Part shown: positions 1 through 7,297 of the stretch, in pieces
Numbering within the stretch: the stretch's first letter is position 1
How the letters are laid out: each line of letters begins with the position of its first letter
Assembly (NCBI GenBank): GCA_030679635.1
Contig: JAUXSZ010000218.1
Location: 1-10,591 of the forward strand
From: Sulfuricurvum sp.
Lineage (GTDB): Bacteria > Campylobacterota > Campylobacteria > Campylobacterales > Sulfurimonadaceae
DNA: 10,591 nt
Direction of reading: 5' to 3'
Notes under the pieces: generated by a model
What the model saw: only the letters and a program-made list of their open reading frames with translations
Told to the model about the DNA's origin: nothing
The model's database searches: none
Translations under genes and position numbers: made by a program

Positions 1-864
1 CCATATTTTAATCTCAATGGCGCATTGATCGGCCAGTACTTGCGAGGTTGTAATGAGTATCGAGCTTGCCATCTCATCGTGTTCTGCCTGAGACAAAAGA
101 TCAATTGCAACGTGACGTGCGTTGGCCGTCTCATCGGCAAGGATACCAATTTCGCTAGGGCCTGCAATCATATCGATATTGACTTCGCCAAATACCATCT
201 TTTTAGCCGTCGCAACAAAAATGTTACCCGGTCCCGTAATGACGTCTACTTTGGGAATCGTTTGCGTTCCGTAGGCCATTGCGGCAATTGCGCTCGCTCC
301 TCCAACCTTGAAGACTTCACTCACTCCGCACAAATGGCATGCTGCAAGCAGCAGAGCATTGGGCTCGTTATCCGGAGTCGGGGTACACACAACAATTTGT
401 TCAACTCCAGCAACCTGCGCTGGGATAACATTCATTAGCAAAGAACTCGGATAAGCTGCTTTTCCTCCTGGGATATAAAGCCCTGCCCTATCCACTGGCG
501 TTACTTTTTGTCCCAAGATTGTCCCATTGGCTTCGGTGTCAAACCAACTGCGTGGAAGCTGCTTTTCGTGATAGGCACGGATACGATCATACGAAAGATG
601 CAATGCTGATTTCAATTTCGGTTCCAGCGCCTCATACGCGGATTTCATATCGGCGGTATCGATACGAAGCTCTGCCCCGTTTTTAGGCGACCAACGATCA
701 AATTTTTCAATATGTTCAATCAGCGCATCATCCTGACGCTCGCGAATTTCGTCAATAATCCCTTTAACGATGACAGATACCTGTTCCATGTCCATTTTTC
801 CGCGATTTAGAAGATCACTGAAAACCGCTTGAAAACTGGCATCACTGTTTTTGATAATCGTCAT
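1..864 (-). CDS. hisD: Histidinol dehydrogenase, C-terminus cut by window edge
   Basis: HisD is the cytoplasmic NAD- and zinc-dependent enzyme that oxidises L-histidinol to L-histidine in two steps, the end of histidine biosynthesis. The reading frame is open from the ATG at 864 to base 1, giving 288 of the usual roughly 430 residues, so the last third lies outside the window. Visible family landmarks are PGGKAAYPSS in the middle, ITGPGNIFVA, then IAGPSEIGILAD, and SQAEHD near the edge. In SQAEHD, Gln259 and His262 fall at the same numbers as the E. coli zinc ligands. The catalytic Glu/His pair and the remaining zinc ligands would lie in the missing part. The start is supported by AAAGGGA about 5 nt upstream. 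The gene sits 12 nt after the thioredoxin-fold gene and is probably cotranscribed with it and aroK. Recognition is strong. Confidence 0.96.
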   Translation of the reverse strand, partial: MTIIKNSDASFQAVFSDLLNRGKMDMEQVSVIVKGIIDEIRERQDDALIEHIEKFDRWSPKNGAELRIDTADMKSAYEALEPKLKSALHLSYDRIRAYHEKQLPRSWFDTEANGTILGQKVTPVDRAGLYIPGGKAAYPSSLLMNVIPAQVAGVEQIVVCTPTPDNEPNALLLAACHLCGVSEVFKVGGASAIAAMAYGTQTIPKVDVITGPGNIFVATAKKMVFGEVNIDMIAGPSEIGILADETANARHVAIDLLSQAEHDEMASSILITTSQVLADQCAIEIKIW

Positions 865-876
865 GATGTCCCTTTA

Positions 877-1293
877 TTATTTTTTTGTTGACTTTTTTTT
901 ATATTCTTTACTGACAACATCCAATGCTTCCAAAAAGCGTGCCGAATCAATGGCCCCCATAACGGGTTCAAATAACGGCTCTCCATCGCTTTTCAAAAAC
1001 CATGTTGCCGGTGTCCCTCCGACATTAAGATCTCTAGGAAAAATAGGGTTTTCATCCACATACACAATTGCCGCTACATAATCTGCATTTAATTTTTGAA
1101 TGACTTTTGGGTTGCTTAGGGTAGTTGACTCGAATTGAACACAAAAGTGACAATGGTGATTCGAGATAATAAACATCATTGGTTTATTCAACGTTTTGGA
1201 TTGCTTTAGTGCCGTTGTATAATCTTTTTCCCATTTGATTCCACTGGCGAATACGCTAGAGAGTGCCAGCAGAAGCATGAATACTATTTTCAT
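877..1293 (-). CDS. Exported thioredoxin-fold protein with CHFC motif
   Basis: A 138-residue protein with a Sec signal peptide (residues 1-16, hydrophobic core then VFA-SG) and a single thioredoxin-like domain. The redox motif is Cys48-His-Phe-Cys51 near the start of the domain, preceded by His46-His47. A GGTPATWF stretch supplies the expected cis-proline at Pro95. This matches small periplasmic thioredoxin-like proteins (Thioredoxin_7/DUF255-like type) that reduce or rearrange disulfides. The substrate cannot be told from the sequence; maturation of cytochrome c or other exported cysteine proteins is a possible role but only inference. Its ATG overlaps the aroK stop (ATGA), with an AAAAGG ribosome site inside the end of aroK, so the two are probably translationally coupled. 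The last residues are lysine-rich and encoded by A8 and A7 runs. Confidence 0.85.
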   Translation of the reverse strand: MKIVFMLLLALSSVFASGIKWEKDYTTALKQSKTLNKPMMFIISNHHCHFCVQFESTTLSNPKVIQKLNADYVAAIVYVDENPIFPRDLNVGGTPATWFLKSDGEPLFEPVMGAIDSARFLEALDVVSKEYKKKSTKK

Positions 1294-1802
1294 CGTTTTT
1301 TACCTTTTTTAATAATCTCTTTTGCAATGGTATCGACATCTTTATCACTGACATCTATCACCATATCGGCCACCTTCAGATACTCTGGAAGTCTCTCTTC
1401 ATACAAAGCACGAGCTTTTTCAATATCTTGAAACAGAGGACGCTTTTTAAGCTTTTTTTCTGCATCCGGGTGTGCCAATATACGCTCATAAATTGTATCA
1501 AAAGGGGCATTCAGCAAGATAACTGTCCCAATTTTTTTCATGGCCGGAACTTTAAAAAATCCGCCGCCGGTTGAGATAATTGTCCCCTCAACTTTTTTCT
1601 TTAGCCATCGAGCTGTTCTACGCTCCAGGAAACGAAAATACGCTTCCCCCTCTTGTGCAAATATTTCTTTGACAGAGCGGTTTTCCATACTCTCAATCAC
1701 ATCATCGGTATCCAATGCCATCATGGTAGTACGCTTCACAATCGCCCGTGCGACAGAACCTTTTCCAACGCCCATAAATCCAATTAATACAATATTTTTC
1801 AT
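1290..1802 (-). CDS. aroK: Shikimate kinase
   Basis: AroK phosphorylates shikimate to shikimate 3-phosphate with ATP, the fifth step of the chorismate pathway for aromatic amino acids, in the cytoplasm. The 170-residue length is normal. From the N-terminus it shows a P-loop GFMGVGKGS (residues 8-16), the shikimate- and Mg-binding DTDD (about 32-35), FRFLE with the shikimate-binding arginine (about 57-61), STGGGFF (the GGG shikimate loop), the lid RPLF, and a YEERLPEY segment with the C-terminal arginine. The residue after the P-loop lysine is Gly rather than Ser or Thr, giving the GKG(S/T) form also seen in adenylate kinases. The gene heads the aroK - thioredoxin-fold - hisD run. Its promoter is probably the TATAAT read from 1825 to 1820, leaving a very short leader with only a weak AAAGA ribosome site. 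Confidence 0.95.
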   Translation of the reverse strand: MKNIVLIGFMGVGKGSVARAIVKRTTMMALDTDDVIESMENRSVKEIFAQEGEAYFRFLERRTARWLKKKVEGTIISTGGGFFKVPAMKKIGTVILLNAPFDTIYERILAHPDAEKKLKKRPLFQDIEKARALYEERLPEYLKVADMVIDVSDKDVDTIAKEIIKKGKKR

Positions 1803-1819
1803 TCTTTATGACACTTTAA

Positions 1820-1827
1820 ATTATAAT
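1820..1827. promoter_or_regulatory. Overlapping divergent -10 boxes for aroK and the cupin gene
   Basis: The 8-mer ATTATAAT is palindromic over its central bases, so TATAAT reads on the plus strand at 1822-1827 (towards the cupin gene) and on the minus strand from 1825 to 1820 (towards aroK). Both boxes lie in the 62-nt spacer between the two divergent starts at suitable distances: about 38 nt before the GTG at 1865 and about 18 nt before the ATG at 1802. No clear -35 is seen for either, which is common in Campylobacterota. That RNA polymerase uses both directions is inference. Confidence 0.55.
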
Positions 1828-1853
1828 GATGCAATCATAACACGCATAAACTT

Positions 1854-1858
1854 AGGAG
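1854..1858 (+). promoter_or_regulatory. Ribosome binding site fixing the GTG start of the cupin gene
   Basis: AGGAG lies 6 nt before the GTG at 1865. There is no in-frame ATG nearby, so this Shine-Dalgarno sequence is the main reason for choosing the GTG as the start. Confidence 0.7.
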
Positions 1859-1864
1859 TGACTC

Positions 1865-2161
1865 GTGAATATTTATGCTTTAAACAATCCAGCATCCAAC
1901 ACCGAACTCTTTCATACGCTTTATCAAAATAAGAACATCCGAATTGAAGCCATCAGATCTCATCTCACACACCCTGGAGAAATTTACAATCAAAAGGAGG
2001 ACGAATGGGTTCTATTGATTCGCGGTTACGCAAAGCTTCTAGTGGGAGAAAGGGTTATTGAACTTGAAGAGGGGGAAGCTATCTATCTTCCCAAATTCAC
2101 TCCCCACCAAGTTCTTTCCACGTCGGAGGATGCTCTTTGGCTTGGGGTGTTCAACTCTTAA
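1865..2161 (+). CDS. Small single-domain cupin protein
   Basis: A 98-residue cytoplasmic protein (no signal or membrane segment) made of one cupin beta-barrel. Cupin motif 1 is represented by PGEIYNQKEDEWVLLIRG (about residues 37-54) and motif 2 by GEAIYLPKFTPHQV (about 70-83), followed by WLGVF. The usual HxH metal pair of motif 1 is replaced by Asn42-Gln43 and acidic residues, with Glu47-Trp48-Val49, while His81 of motif 2 is kept. To my knowledge this Q-x3-EWV form typifies a common group of short uncharacterised proteobacterial cupins, so the protein may bind metal differently or not at all. No substrate can be assigned. It starts with GTG, is divergent from aroK, and its stop codon overlaps the end of the convergent chemoreceptor gene by 11 bp. 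Confidence 0.85.
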   Translation: MNIYALNNPASNTELFHTLYQNKNIRIEAIRSHLTHPGEIYNQKEDEWVLLIRGYAKLLVGERVIELEEGEAIYLPKFTPHQVLSTSEDALWLGVFNS

Positions 2162-3737
2162 ATTCGTCAATATGAGCTTGCAGCGATTGGGCAACACGCA
2201 GTAATTGCTCCGAATCTTCTTCGATCTGCTCAACACTCTTTTGATTCGATTGGGAAACATCATTGATTTGCGATATTTTATCAATAATCCATTCCATATG
2301 CCCTACCATTGCAACGGAATCACCATGTGAGCGTTTCGCAACCATAACCGAGTTTTCCATCTCTATGGAGGTCATGGATATTTTTTCCTCAACTTCTCTG
2401 GAGATATTGGTAAGGCCGTTCATATTAATGGCATTTTGCCCAATTTTGTCGCTCACATCATTTATCGATTGGACAATCGTACTCACACTGATTTCAATTT
2501 CAGTTAAACTTTTTTGCGTTCGCTCAGCGAGCTTGCGTACTTCATCGGCTACAACTGCGAATCCTCGTCCGTGTTCACCTGCTCGAGCTGCTTCTATGGC
2601 TGCATTAAGTGCTAATAGATTCGTTTGATCCGCAATGTCTTTAATAACCCCCAATACATTTTTGACTTGTTCTGCATCGTTACGCAATCCTACTAACTGC
2701 GATGACATCTCATTTTCGGTTTCGATATACCCCTCAACTTCATCAACCAAATGATCCAACGCATGTTTGGCCGTTATTAATTCTGTATTTGCATTGGTAA
2801 TATTGCTCTGAGTTTGCTCTGAAATAGTAATCGCTTCTGAAAGAATTTCTTTAATGGAATGACTCTTTTGAGTTGCTGCTTGAACAATTAAACGCTCTTG
2901 TTCTACCCCTTTAGAAATATTTTGAGTTGCTTCCGTAATCGTCGTTGCAATCGCACTGTTTTGCTTCCCAAGTGCTTTGACTTCATTGACTGTCTCTTGA
3001 ATCATCGCAACAAAATTGTTCACGGCGCGTGCAGCTTCAGAAAATTCATCTTTTTTGACAACTTCTAGCCGTTTTGTCAAATCTTTATCTCCATTCACCA
3101 ACGCAGAAATCCGCTTACGTAATTCGCTCAGCGGGGCAATGACCTCTCGACCGAAAAAGAGGTTTAATACCACAACAAAAACAACAACGATTATCCCAAG
3201 AGCAATCAATAAAATTCGCTGTGTTTTCACTATCGCTTCATCGTTTTGCTCCAGAGAAACTACCAAATTCATCACACCCAGCACATCACCCGTCTGCACA
3301 TTCGTATGACATGCGAGACATCGATCTTCAGCAATCAGCGGTTGAAGAAGACGAATCGTATGCACTTTACCACTGTTTTCGATTACTTCTGGTTTTTTAT
3401 TCTCAAAAACTTTTTTAATAAGCACATCATCACTCATAGGGCCATGCGCACCAAATAACTCATTTACTGCAGTAGAACGCTCAACGCCAATGGTCGTAAT
3501 CCCTTCAATTTCCTTAGCCCGCTCAATGGTTTCCGCAACGACTTTGGGATCGCCGGCCAGCATACTTTGTGATAATGTTTGAAAAATCGACTGACTCAGC
3601 ATAGTTAAAGAGCGTTTCGATGTTTCATTTGAAAAAGCGTGAAACGTCATATTCAAATATCCGTATATTGCTCCTAAGCCCAAAACACTGAATATTAATG
3701 TTGAAAAAACAATTTTAGATTTAACCGTAGAAAACAT
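2151..3737 (-). CDS. Methyl-accepting chemotaxis protein with periplasmic heme c motif
   Basis: A 528-residue transmembrane chemoreceptor that would signal through CheW/CheA to the flagellar motor. Order: first membrane helix (about 9-30), periplasmic sensor domain (about 31-174) containing Cys140-Leu-Ala-Cys143-His144, second membrane helix (about 175-196), HAMP domain (about 197-250), and the cytoplasmic coiled-coil signalling domain. The hairpin tip at about 364-406 carries the conserved QTNLLALNAAIEAARAGE and GRGFAVVADEVRKLAERT core. CxxCH is the covalent heme c attachment motif, and the periplasmic location fits cytochrome c maturation. The sensor resembles the DUF3365/Tll0287-like heme domains found on other receptors, so redox, oxygen, NO or electron-acceptor sensing is inferred. 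The C-terminus (IDEFKS) lacks a NWETF-like CheR/CheB tether. AGAGGGG sits 8 nt before the ATG. It lies 42 nt after the M23 peptidase gene in the same direction, and its 3' end overlaps the cupin gene. Confidence 0.93.
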   Translation of the reverse strand: MFSTVKSKIVFSTLIFSVLGLGAIYGYLNMTFHAFSNETSKRSLTMLSQSIFQTLSQSMLAGDPKVVAETIERAKEIEGITTIGVERSTAVNELFGAHGPMSDDVLIKKVFENKKPEVIENSGKVHTIRLLQPLIAEDRCLACHTNVQTGDVLGVMNLVVSLEQNDEAIVKTQRILLIALGIIVVVFVVVLNLFFGREVIAPLSELRKRISALVNGDKDLTKRLEVVKKDEFSEAARAVNNFVAMIQETVNEVKALGKQNSAIATTITEATQNISKGVEQERLIVQAATQKSHSIKEILSEAITISEQTQSNITNANTELITAKHALDHLVDEVEGYIETENEMSSQLVGLRNDAEQVKNVLGVIKDIADQTNLLALNAAIEAARAGEHGRGFAVVADEVRKLAERTQKSLTEIEISVSTIVQSINDVSDKIGQNAINMNGLTNISREVEEKISMTSIEMENSVMVAKRSHGDSVAMVGHMEWIIDKISQINDVSQSNQKSVEQIEEDSEQLLRVAQSLQAHIDEFKS

Positions 3738-3779
3738 TTTTATAACCCCTCTTCTCTTGTTTTTATTAACTTTTGCTGC

Positions 3780-5147
3780 TTATTGTACCGTATAATAATC
3801 TCCACAACGAGGACCTGTCACAATTCCCTGCAACGTTTGTATCTTAACTGGAAGATTTATCGGTCGACGCATGGAAATTGGATCGACTTTACTCACACTA
3901 AAATGCAGATGCGGCGCGGTGGTATAGCCCGTATTCCCTGAGTAGGCGATTAACTGTCCCTTTGCTACTTTATCCCCTATATGAACAACCGCTCCACCCT
4001 GTTTTAAATGGTAATAATTTCCCATTGTTCCATCATCATGTTCGACAATTACATAGTTGGCATAACGACGGAACTCAGGACTTGCACCCCCCATTGTATT
4101 GGAAGCTTCGGCTCCTACAATCATTCCTTCACGAGCTGCACAAATGGGTGTTCCAATCGGGAGAGGGAAATCGACAGCATAAGCAGAGAGCCCCTTGTGA
4201 GAGGTATCGCCATTATATCCTTGCGAAACACGGACATTAGACCCTTTTGCAAAAGGGAGTCCGTAAACATACGCATCATTATGTTTAACAAAGGGCGATC
4301 CGCGGACCCATCCATACGATGACCTATAATAAACGGCTTTTGTCCTATCAATACGATTCAAAACTAGAATTTTCTTTTTACTATATCCTATCAACTCACT
4401 ACTCAGAGGAAGACGAAGTGACGTAGAAAGGTTTGTAATGCTTTCAACATCAAGATTTAGCGTCACTCGGTAAGGATTTAAATTCTCTGCCTCAAACTCG
4501 ATTCCTCCGTTTGGAGTGACTTCAGCTGTAATAATAACGCTGTTACGAGAACCAATTTTGGCCGTCTTTTTAATCTGCTTAACCTCAGAGCGCTTTAAAA
4601 TGCGCAGATGCTCTTCATATGCCTGTTCTTGCTCAATCACAAATTGAATGCTCTTTTTCTCTAATTCCTGTTCATCGTATAACAAATCAAGACTTTTGAT
4701 CGAATGACTCGGAAAATTCTTTTGATAATACGCGATGGTTTCAGATCGAACGCGAGGATGATGCAGAGGCTCTAACCCAATGGAGGCTAAATGTTCAAAT
4801 CTCTTTTTGTCTCCCGTTTCTATCGCATCAATTAATGATGTTCGATAGAGTTGATAAATCACCTCTTGTTGAGAGGATAACGCTCTGAGATCTTTTAAAT
4901 AGGTATTCAAAAGCTCCGGTTCAACTCGAGAGGATTTTGACAATACCTCTCTTATTGATAATGTTTCCTTAACCCCACTGCAAAAACGGCCAATAATGTT
5001 TTTTTCAGGGGCATTTAATGCCTTTTCATCCAGCTGAATGATTCTATGCGCATTCTGCTCCAACGGCTGAGCAAGTGAACCATAAGGAAAAATTTCCTGA
5101 GCGTTAAGCAGACGGATGCATATCAGTAACATTATAACAGCCCTCAT
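3780..5147 (-). CDS. Periplasmic M23-family (LytM-like) metallopeptidase
   Basis: A 455-residue exported protein: short signal peptide (about residues 1-16, LLNA-QE), an alpha-helical, charge-rich N-terminal region (about 20-195) that I do not recognise, a beta-rich accessory domain (about 196-290) with an ENLNPYRVTL segment like those preceding M23 domains in other proteobacteria, and the C-terminal M23 catalytic domain (about 295-430). The zinc and catalytic residues look intact: His317 (SHKG), Asp326 (YAVDF), His380 (NYYHLK) and His413-Leu-His415 (APHLHFSV). With these ligands it is expected to be an active endopeptidase cutting peptidoglycan cross-bridges, for cell-wall growth, separation or shape. 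The exact bond is unknown. AGAAGG about 7 nt before the chosen ATG supports the start; an out-of-frame ATG lies 4 nt upstream. The MCP gene follows 42 nt downstream and may be cotranscribed. Confidence 0.92.
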   Translation of the reverse strand: MRAVIMLLICIRLLNAQEIFPYGSLAQPLEQNAHRIIQLDEKALNAPEKNIIGRFCSGVKETLSIREVLSKSSRVEPELLNTYLKDLRALSSQQEVIYQLYRTSLIDAIETGDKKRFEHLASIGLEPLHHPRVRSETIAYYQKNFPSHSIKSLDLLYDEQELEKKSIQFVIEQEQAYEEHLRILKRSEVKQIKKTAKIGSRNSVIITAEVTPNGGIEFEAENLNPYRVTLNLDVESITNLSTSLRLPLSSELIGYSKKKILVLNRIDRTKAVYYRSSYGWVRGSPFVKHNDAYVYGLPFAKGSNVRVSQGYNGDTSHKGLSAYAVDFPLPIGTPICAAREGMIVGAEASNTMGGASPEFRRYANYVIVEHDDGTMGNYYHLKQGGAVVHIGDKVAKGQLIAYSGNTGYTTAPHLHFSVSKVDPISMRRPINLPVKIQTLQGIVTGPRCGDYYTVQ

Positions 5148-5242
5148 CCATGCACCTTCTTTTTGTCTCTGCAGTTCACCCCAATGAGTACTACTTTATC
5201 TCCCTCATTTTAACATAGCTAATCTGGAAATATGGGGGTGGG

Positions 5243-5251
5243 TGCTATAAT
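5243..5251 (+). promoter_or_regulatory. Extended -10 promoter of fba
   Basis: TGCTATAAT is a perfect extended -10 (TGnTATAAT). Transcription would start near 5258, about 22 nt before the ATG at 5280. Because it lies downstream of the more distal in-frame ATG at 5232 and overlaps the one at 5250, it argues that the ATG at 5280 is the true start. The same 9-mer precedes nth. No convincing -35 is visible. Confidence 0.7.
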
Positions 5252-5279
5252 GGCTTATATTTTTTCTTTGGGGTTGTTC

Positions 5280-6359
5280 ATGTCCAAACGTATTTTAGAG
5301 GTAATGAAACCGGGTGTTGTATTCGGCAAGGATCTTCAAACCTTGTTTGCTATTGCAAAAGAAGAGGGTTATGCCCTGCCCGCTGTCAATGTCGTCGGCA
5401 CCGACTCAATCAATGCTGTTCTCGAAGCGGCAAAATTAGTTAATTCGCCCGTTGTTATCCAATTTTCAAACGGTGGCGCGAGTTACTATGCCGGGAAAGG
5501 GCTCAGCAATGAGAATGAAAAAGCAGCCATAGTAGGCGCAATCAGCGGGGCAATCCATGTCCATATGATGGCAGAAGCGTATGGTATTCCTGTGGTACTC
5601 CATACAGATCACGCGGCACGTAATTTTCTTCCATGGATTGATGCCTTACTCGATGCGGGGGAAAAACATTATCAAACCCACGGTAAACCGTTATTCAGTT
5701 CTCACATGCTTGACCTCTCCGAAGAGAGCCTTGAGGAAAACGTTGCTACGTGTGTCCGCTATTTGGAGCGGATGTCTAAAATCGGTATGACGCTCGAAAT
5801 CGAGCTTGGGGTGACCGGAGGAGAAGAAGACGGTGTCGATAATACCAATATTGACAACGCGCTTCTGTACACCCAACCCGAAGATGTTGCGTACGCTTAT
5901 GAGCAGCTCATGAAAGTAAGTGAAAATTTCACCATTGCGGCCTCTTTTGGCAATGTGCACGGTGTCTATAAGCCTGGCAATGTTATCTTAACTCCTACTA
6001 TCCTAGATAATTCCCAACGCTACATCCAAGAAAAATTCAATACTGCGCCAAAACCTGTTAATTTTGTCTTTCACGGCGGATCAGGCTCTACGTTGAACGA
6101 GATCCGTGAAGCGATCAGCTACGGTGTCATCAAAATGAACATCGATACCGATACCCAATGGGCTACGTGGGAAGGGGTCAAAAACTATTATGAAAAATAT
6201 CGCGATTATCTTCAAGGGCAAATTGGCAATCCTGAGGGGGAAGAGAAGCCGAATAAAAAATATTATGATCCAAGAAAATGGTTGAGAGATGGACAAAAAA
6301 CATTGATTGAGCGTGTGAAAGAAGCTTTTAGCGATCTCAATGCAATCGATCGAAACTAA
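5280..6359 (+). CDS. fba: Class II fructose-bisphosphate aldolase
   Basis: This cytoplasmic, zinc-dependent aldolase reversibly cleaves fructose 1,6-bisphosphate to dihydroxyacetone phosphate and glyceraldehyde 3-phosphate in glycolysis and gluconeogenesis. From the chosen start it has 359 residues, the length of E. coli FbaA, and aligns with it throughout. Visible are ALPAVNVVGTDS, QFSNGGAS, the catalytic Asp110 with zinc ligand His111 in LHTDHA, Glu175 in LEIELG, the mobile TGGEEDGVDN loop, zinc ligands His227 (NVHGVYKPG) and His265 (VFHGGSGS), and the phosphate-binding NIDTDTQWATW. Two in-frame upstream starts (5232 and 5250) would add up to 16 hydrophobic residues that FbaA lacks, and they lie in or above the -10 box, so they are rejected. 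The ribosome site is weak (TTGGGG). Autotrophic relatives would run it in the gluconeogenic direction, which is inference. Confidence 0.97.
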   Translation: MSKRILEVMKPGVVFGKDLQTLFAIAKEEGYALPAVNVVGTDSINAVLEAAKLVNSPVVIQFSNGGASYYAGKGLSNENEKAAIVGAISGAIHVHMMAEAYGIPVVLHTDHAARNFLPWIDALLDAGEKHYQTHGKPLFSSHMLDLSEESLEENVATCVRYLERMSKIGMTLEIELGVTGGEEDGVDNTNIDNALLYTQPEDVAYAYEQLMKVSENFTIAASFGNVHGVYKPGNVILTPTILDNSQRYIQEKFNTAPKPVNFVFHGGSGSTLNEIREAISYGVIKMNIDTDTQWATWEGVKNYYEKYRDYLQGQIGNPEGEEKPNKKYYDPRKWLRDGQKTLIERVKEAFSDLNAIDRN

Positions 6360-6374
6360 GAGAGAATAAGAAAA

Positions 6375-6398
6375 TTATTCCCGCTTTTGCGGGGATAA
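6375..6398. terminator. Two-way rho-independent terminator between fba and the PPIase gene
   Basis: A 10-bp stem (6375-6384 pairing with 6389-6398, one G-U wobble on the plus strand) closes a TTTT tetraloop, with CCCGC/GCGGG at the top. On the minus strand the stem is followed by TTTTCTT, a reasonable U-tract, so it best terminates the isomerase gene ending at 6411. On the plus strand it follows the fba stop by 15 nt but lacks a U-run, so termination of fba there is likely weaker. Confidence 0.8.
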
Positions 6399-6410
6399 CG
6401 ATACTGAAAT

Positions 6411-7253
6411 TTATTTAGAATACGTAATTTTTGCTTTTGCTTTTAGAGAATTCATTTTCTTCTCCATGGATGCTTTAAACTTATCCATCTTCAAACGTTG
6501 CTCAATGAAATTTTTCACTTCATCAAAGCTCATTTTTTGTGCCGGTTTTTTATCCTCAAGATAAATAACGTGGTATCCAAATTGACTTTGAACCGGTTCA
6601 GATGAAATCGTCCCTTCTCTCATAACAAATACAGCATCATTAAACGATGGAACCATTTGGCCGCGTGGAAAATAACCCAAATCTCCCCCTTTTGCCGCAC
6701 TTGGTCCCGTTGATTTAGATTTAGCTTGAGCCGTGAATTCGGTTTTTAGCTTCTCGCCACTAAGACCTTTCATGCTTGTAATCACAGCTTCGGCATCTTC
6801 TTTTGTTTTCATCAAAATATGACGGGCACGTACTTTTTCTTTATCAACAAATTCGTCCGCATTTGCATCATAATAGGCTTTTACTTCTTTCGCATCAACA
6901 TGGATCGATTCAAACTGCTGCTGTTCCCAAACTTTTGCCGCAAGCTGCATTTTCATCCGTTCCATTAACACTTGAAGCTCTTGTTTATACTCTTTCGAAT
7001 CTAAGATTCCGGTTTTTTTTGCATCATCAAACACAAGCTCTTGAGCAACCATTCCCTCAATAATACGCTGACGCAATTCATTTTGTTTATCGGCGGGAAG
7101 TGAATCAAATCGACCTTGGGTCCCCTCCATCAATACTTTATTTACTTCATCCGAAGTAATTGTATTACCGTTAACCGTCGCTAGAACTGCTGCACTTACA
7201 ACCGAACCGCTCAATAGCACCCCTAGTACCCAAATAGAAAACTGTCGTCTCAT
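6411..7253 (-). CDS. Exported SurA/PEB4-like parvulin peptidyl-prolyl isomerase
   Basis: A periplasmic folding factor that isomerises X-Pro bonds and probably chaperones outer-membrane or secreted proteins, like Campylobacter PEB4 (Cbf2). From the chosen ATG it has 280 residues: a signal peptide (about 1-21, cleavage near VSA-AVLA), a SurA_N-like helical chaperone region (about 22-130, starting ATVNGNTIT), a parvulin domain (about 141-236, with RARHILMKT, KGGDLGYFPRGQMVPSF and FGYHVIYLED) and a basic C-terminal helix that would fold back onto the N-terminal part. The start at 7253 is preferred because TAAGGA lies 5 nt upstream and a signal peptide begins immediately. The ATG at 7259 overlaps that ribosome site, and a TTG at 7280 would only add charged residues. 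The gene is monocistronic, with a promoter at 7298-7303 and a terminator just past its end. Confidence 0.93.
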   Translation of the reverse strand: MRRQFSIWVLGVLLSGSVVSAAVLATVNGNTITSDEVNKVLMEGTQGRFDSLPADKQNELRQRIIEGMVAQELVFDDAKKTGILDSKEYKQELQVLMERMKMQLAAKVWEQQQFESIHVDAKEVKAYYDANADEFVDKEKVRARHILMKTKEDAEAVITSMKGLSGEKLKTEFTAQAKSKSTGPSAAKGGDLGYFPRGQMVPSFNDAVFVMREGTISSEPVQSQFGYHVIYLEDKKPAQKMSFDEVKNFIEQRLKMDKFKASMEKKMNSLKAKAKITYSK

Positions 7254-7297
7254 TGTCATCCTTATTTTATCTTTACGCAAGATACATCAATAATCGA

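Noticed and set aside
25..438. Plus-strand open frame of 137 codons
   Set aside because: It is the shadow of hisD, whose minus-strand frame is clearly recognisable over the same bases.
5232..5279. Upstream in-frame starts for fba adding up to 16 residues
   Set aside because: The added hydrophobic residues are absent from FbaA, and these starts lie above or on top of the TGCTATAAT -10 box.
7254..7280. TTG or first ATG start for the parvulin gene
   Set aside because: TAAGGA is correctly spaced only for the ATG at 7253, and that start gives a clean signal peptide.
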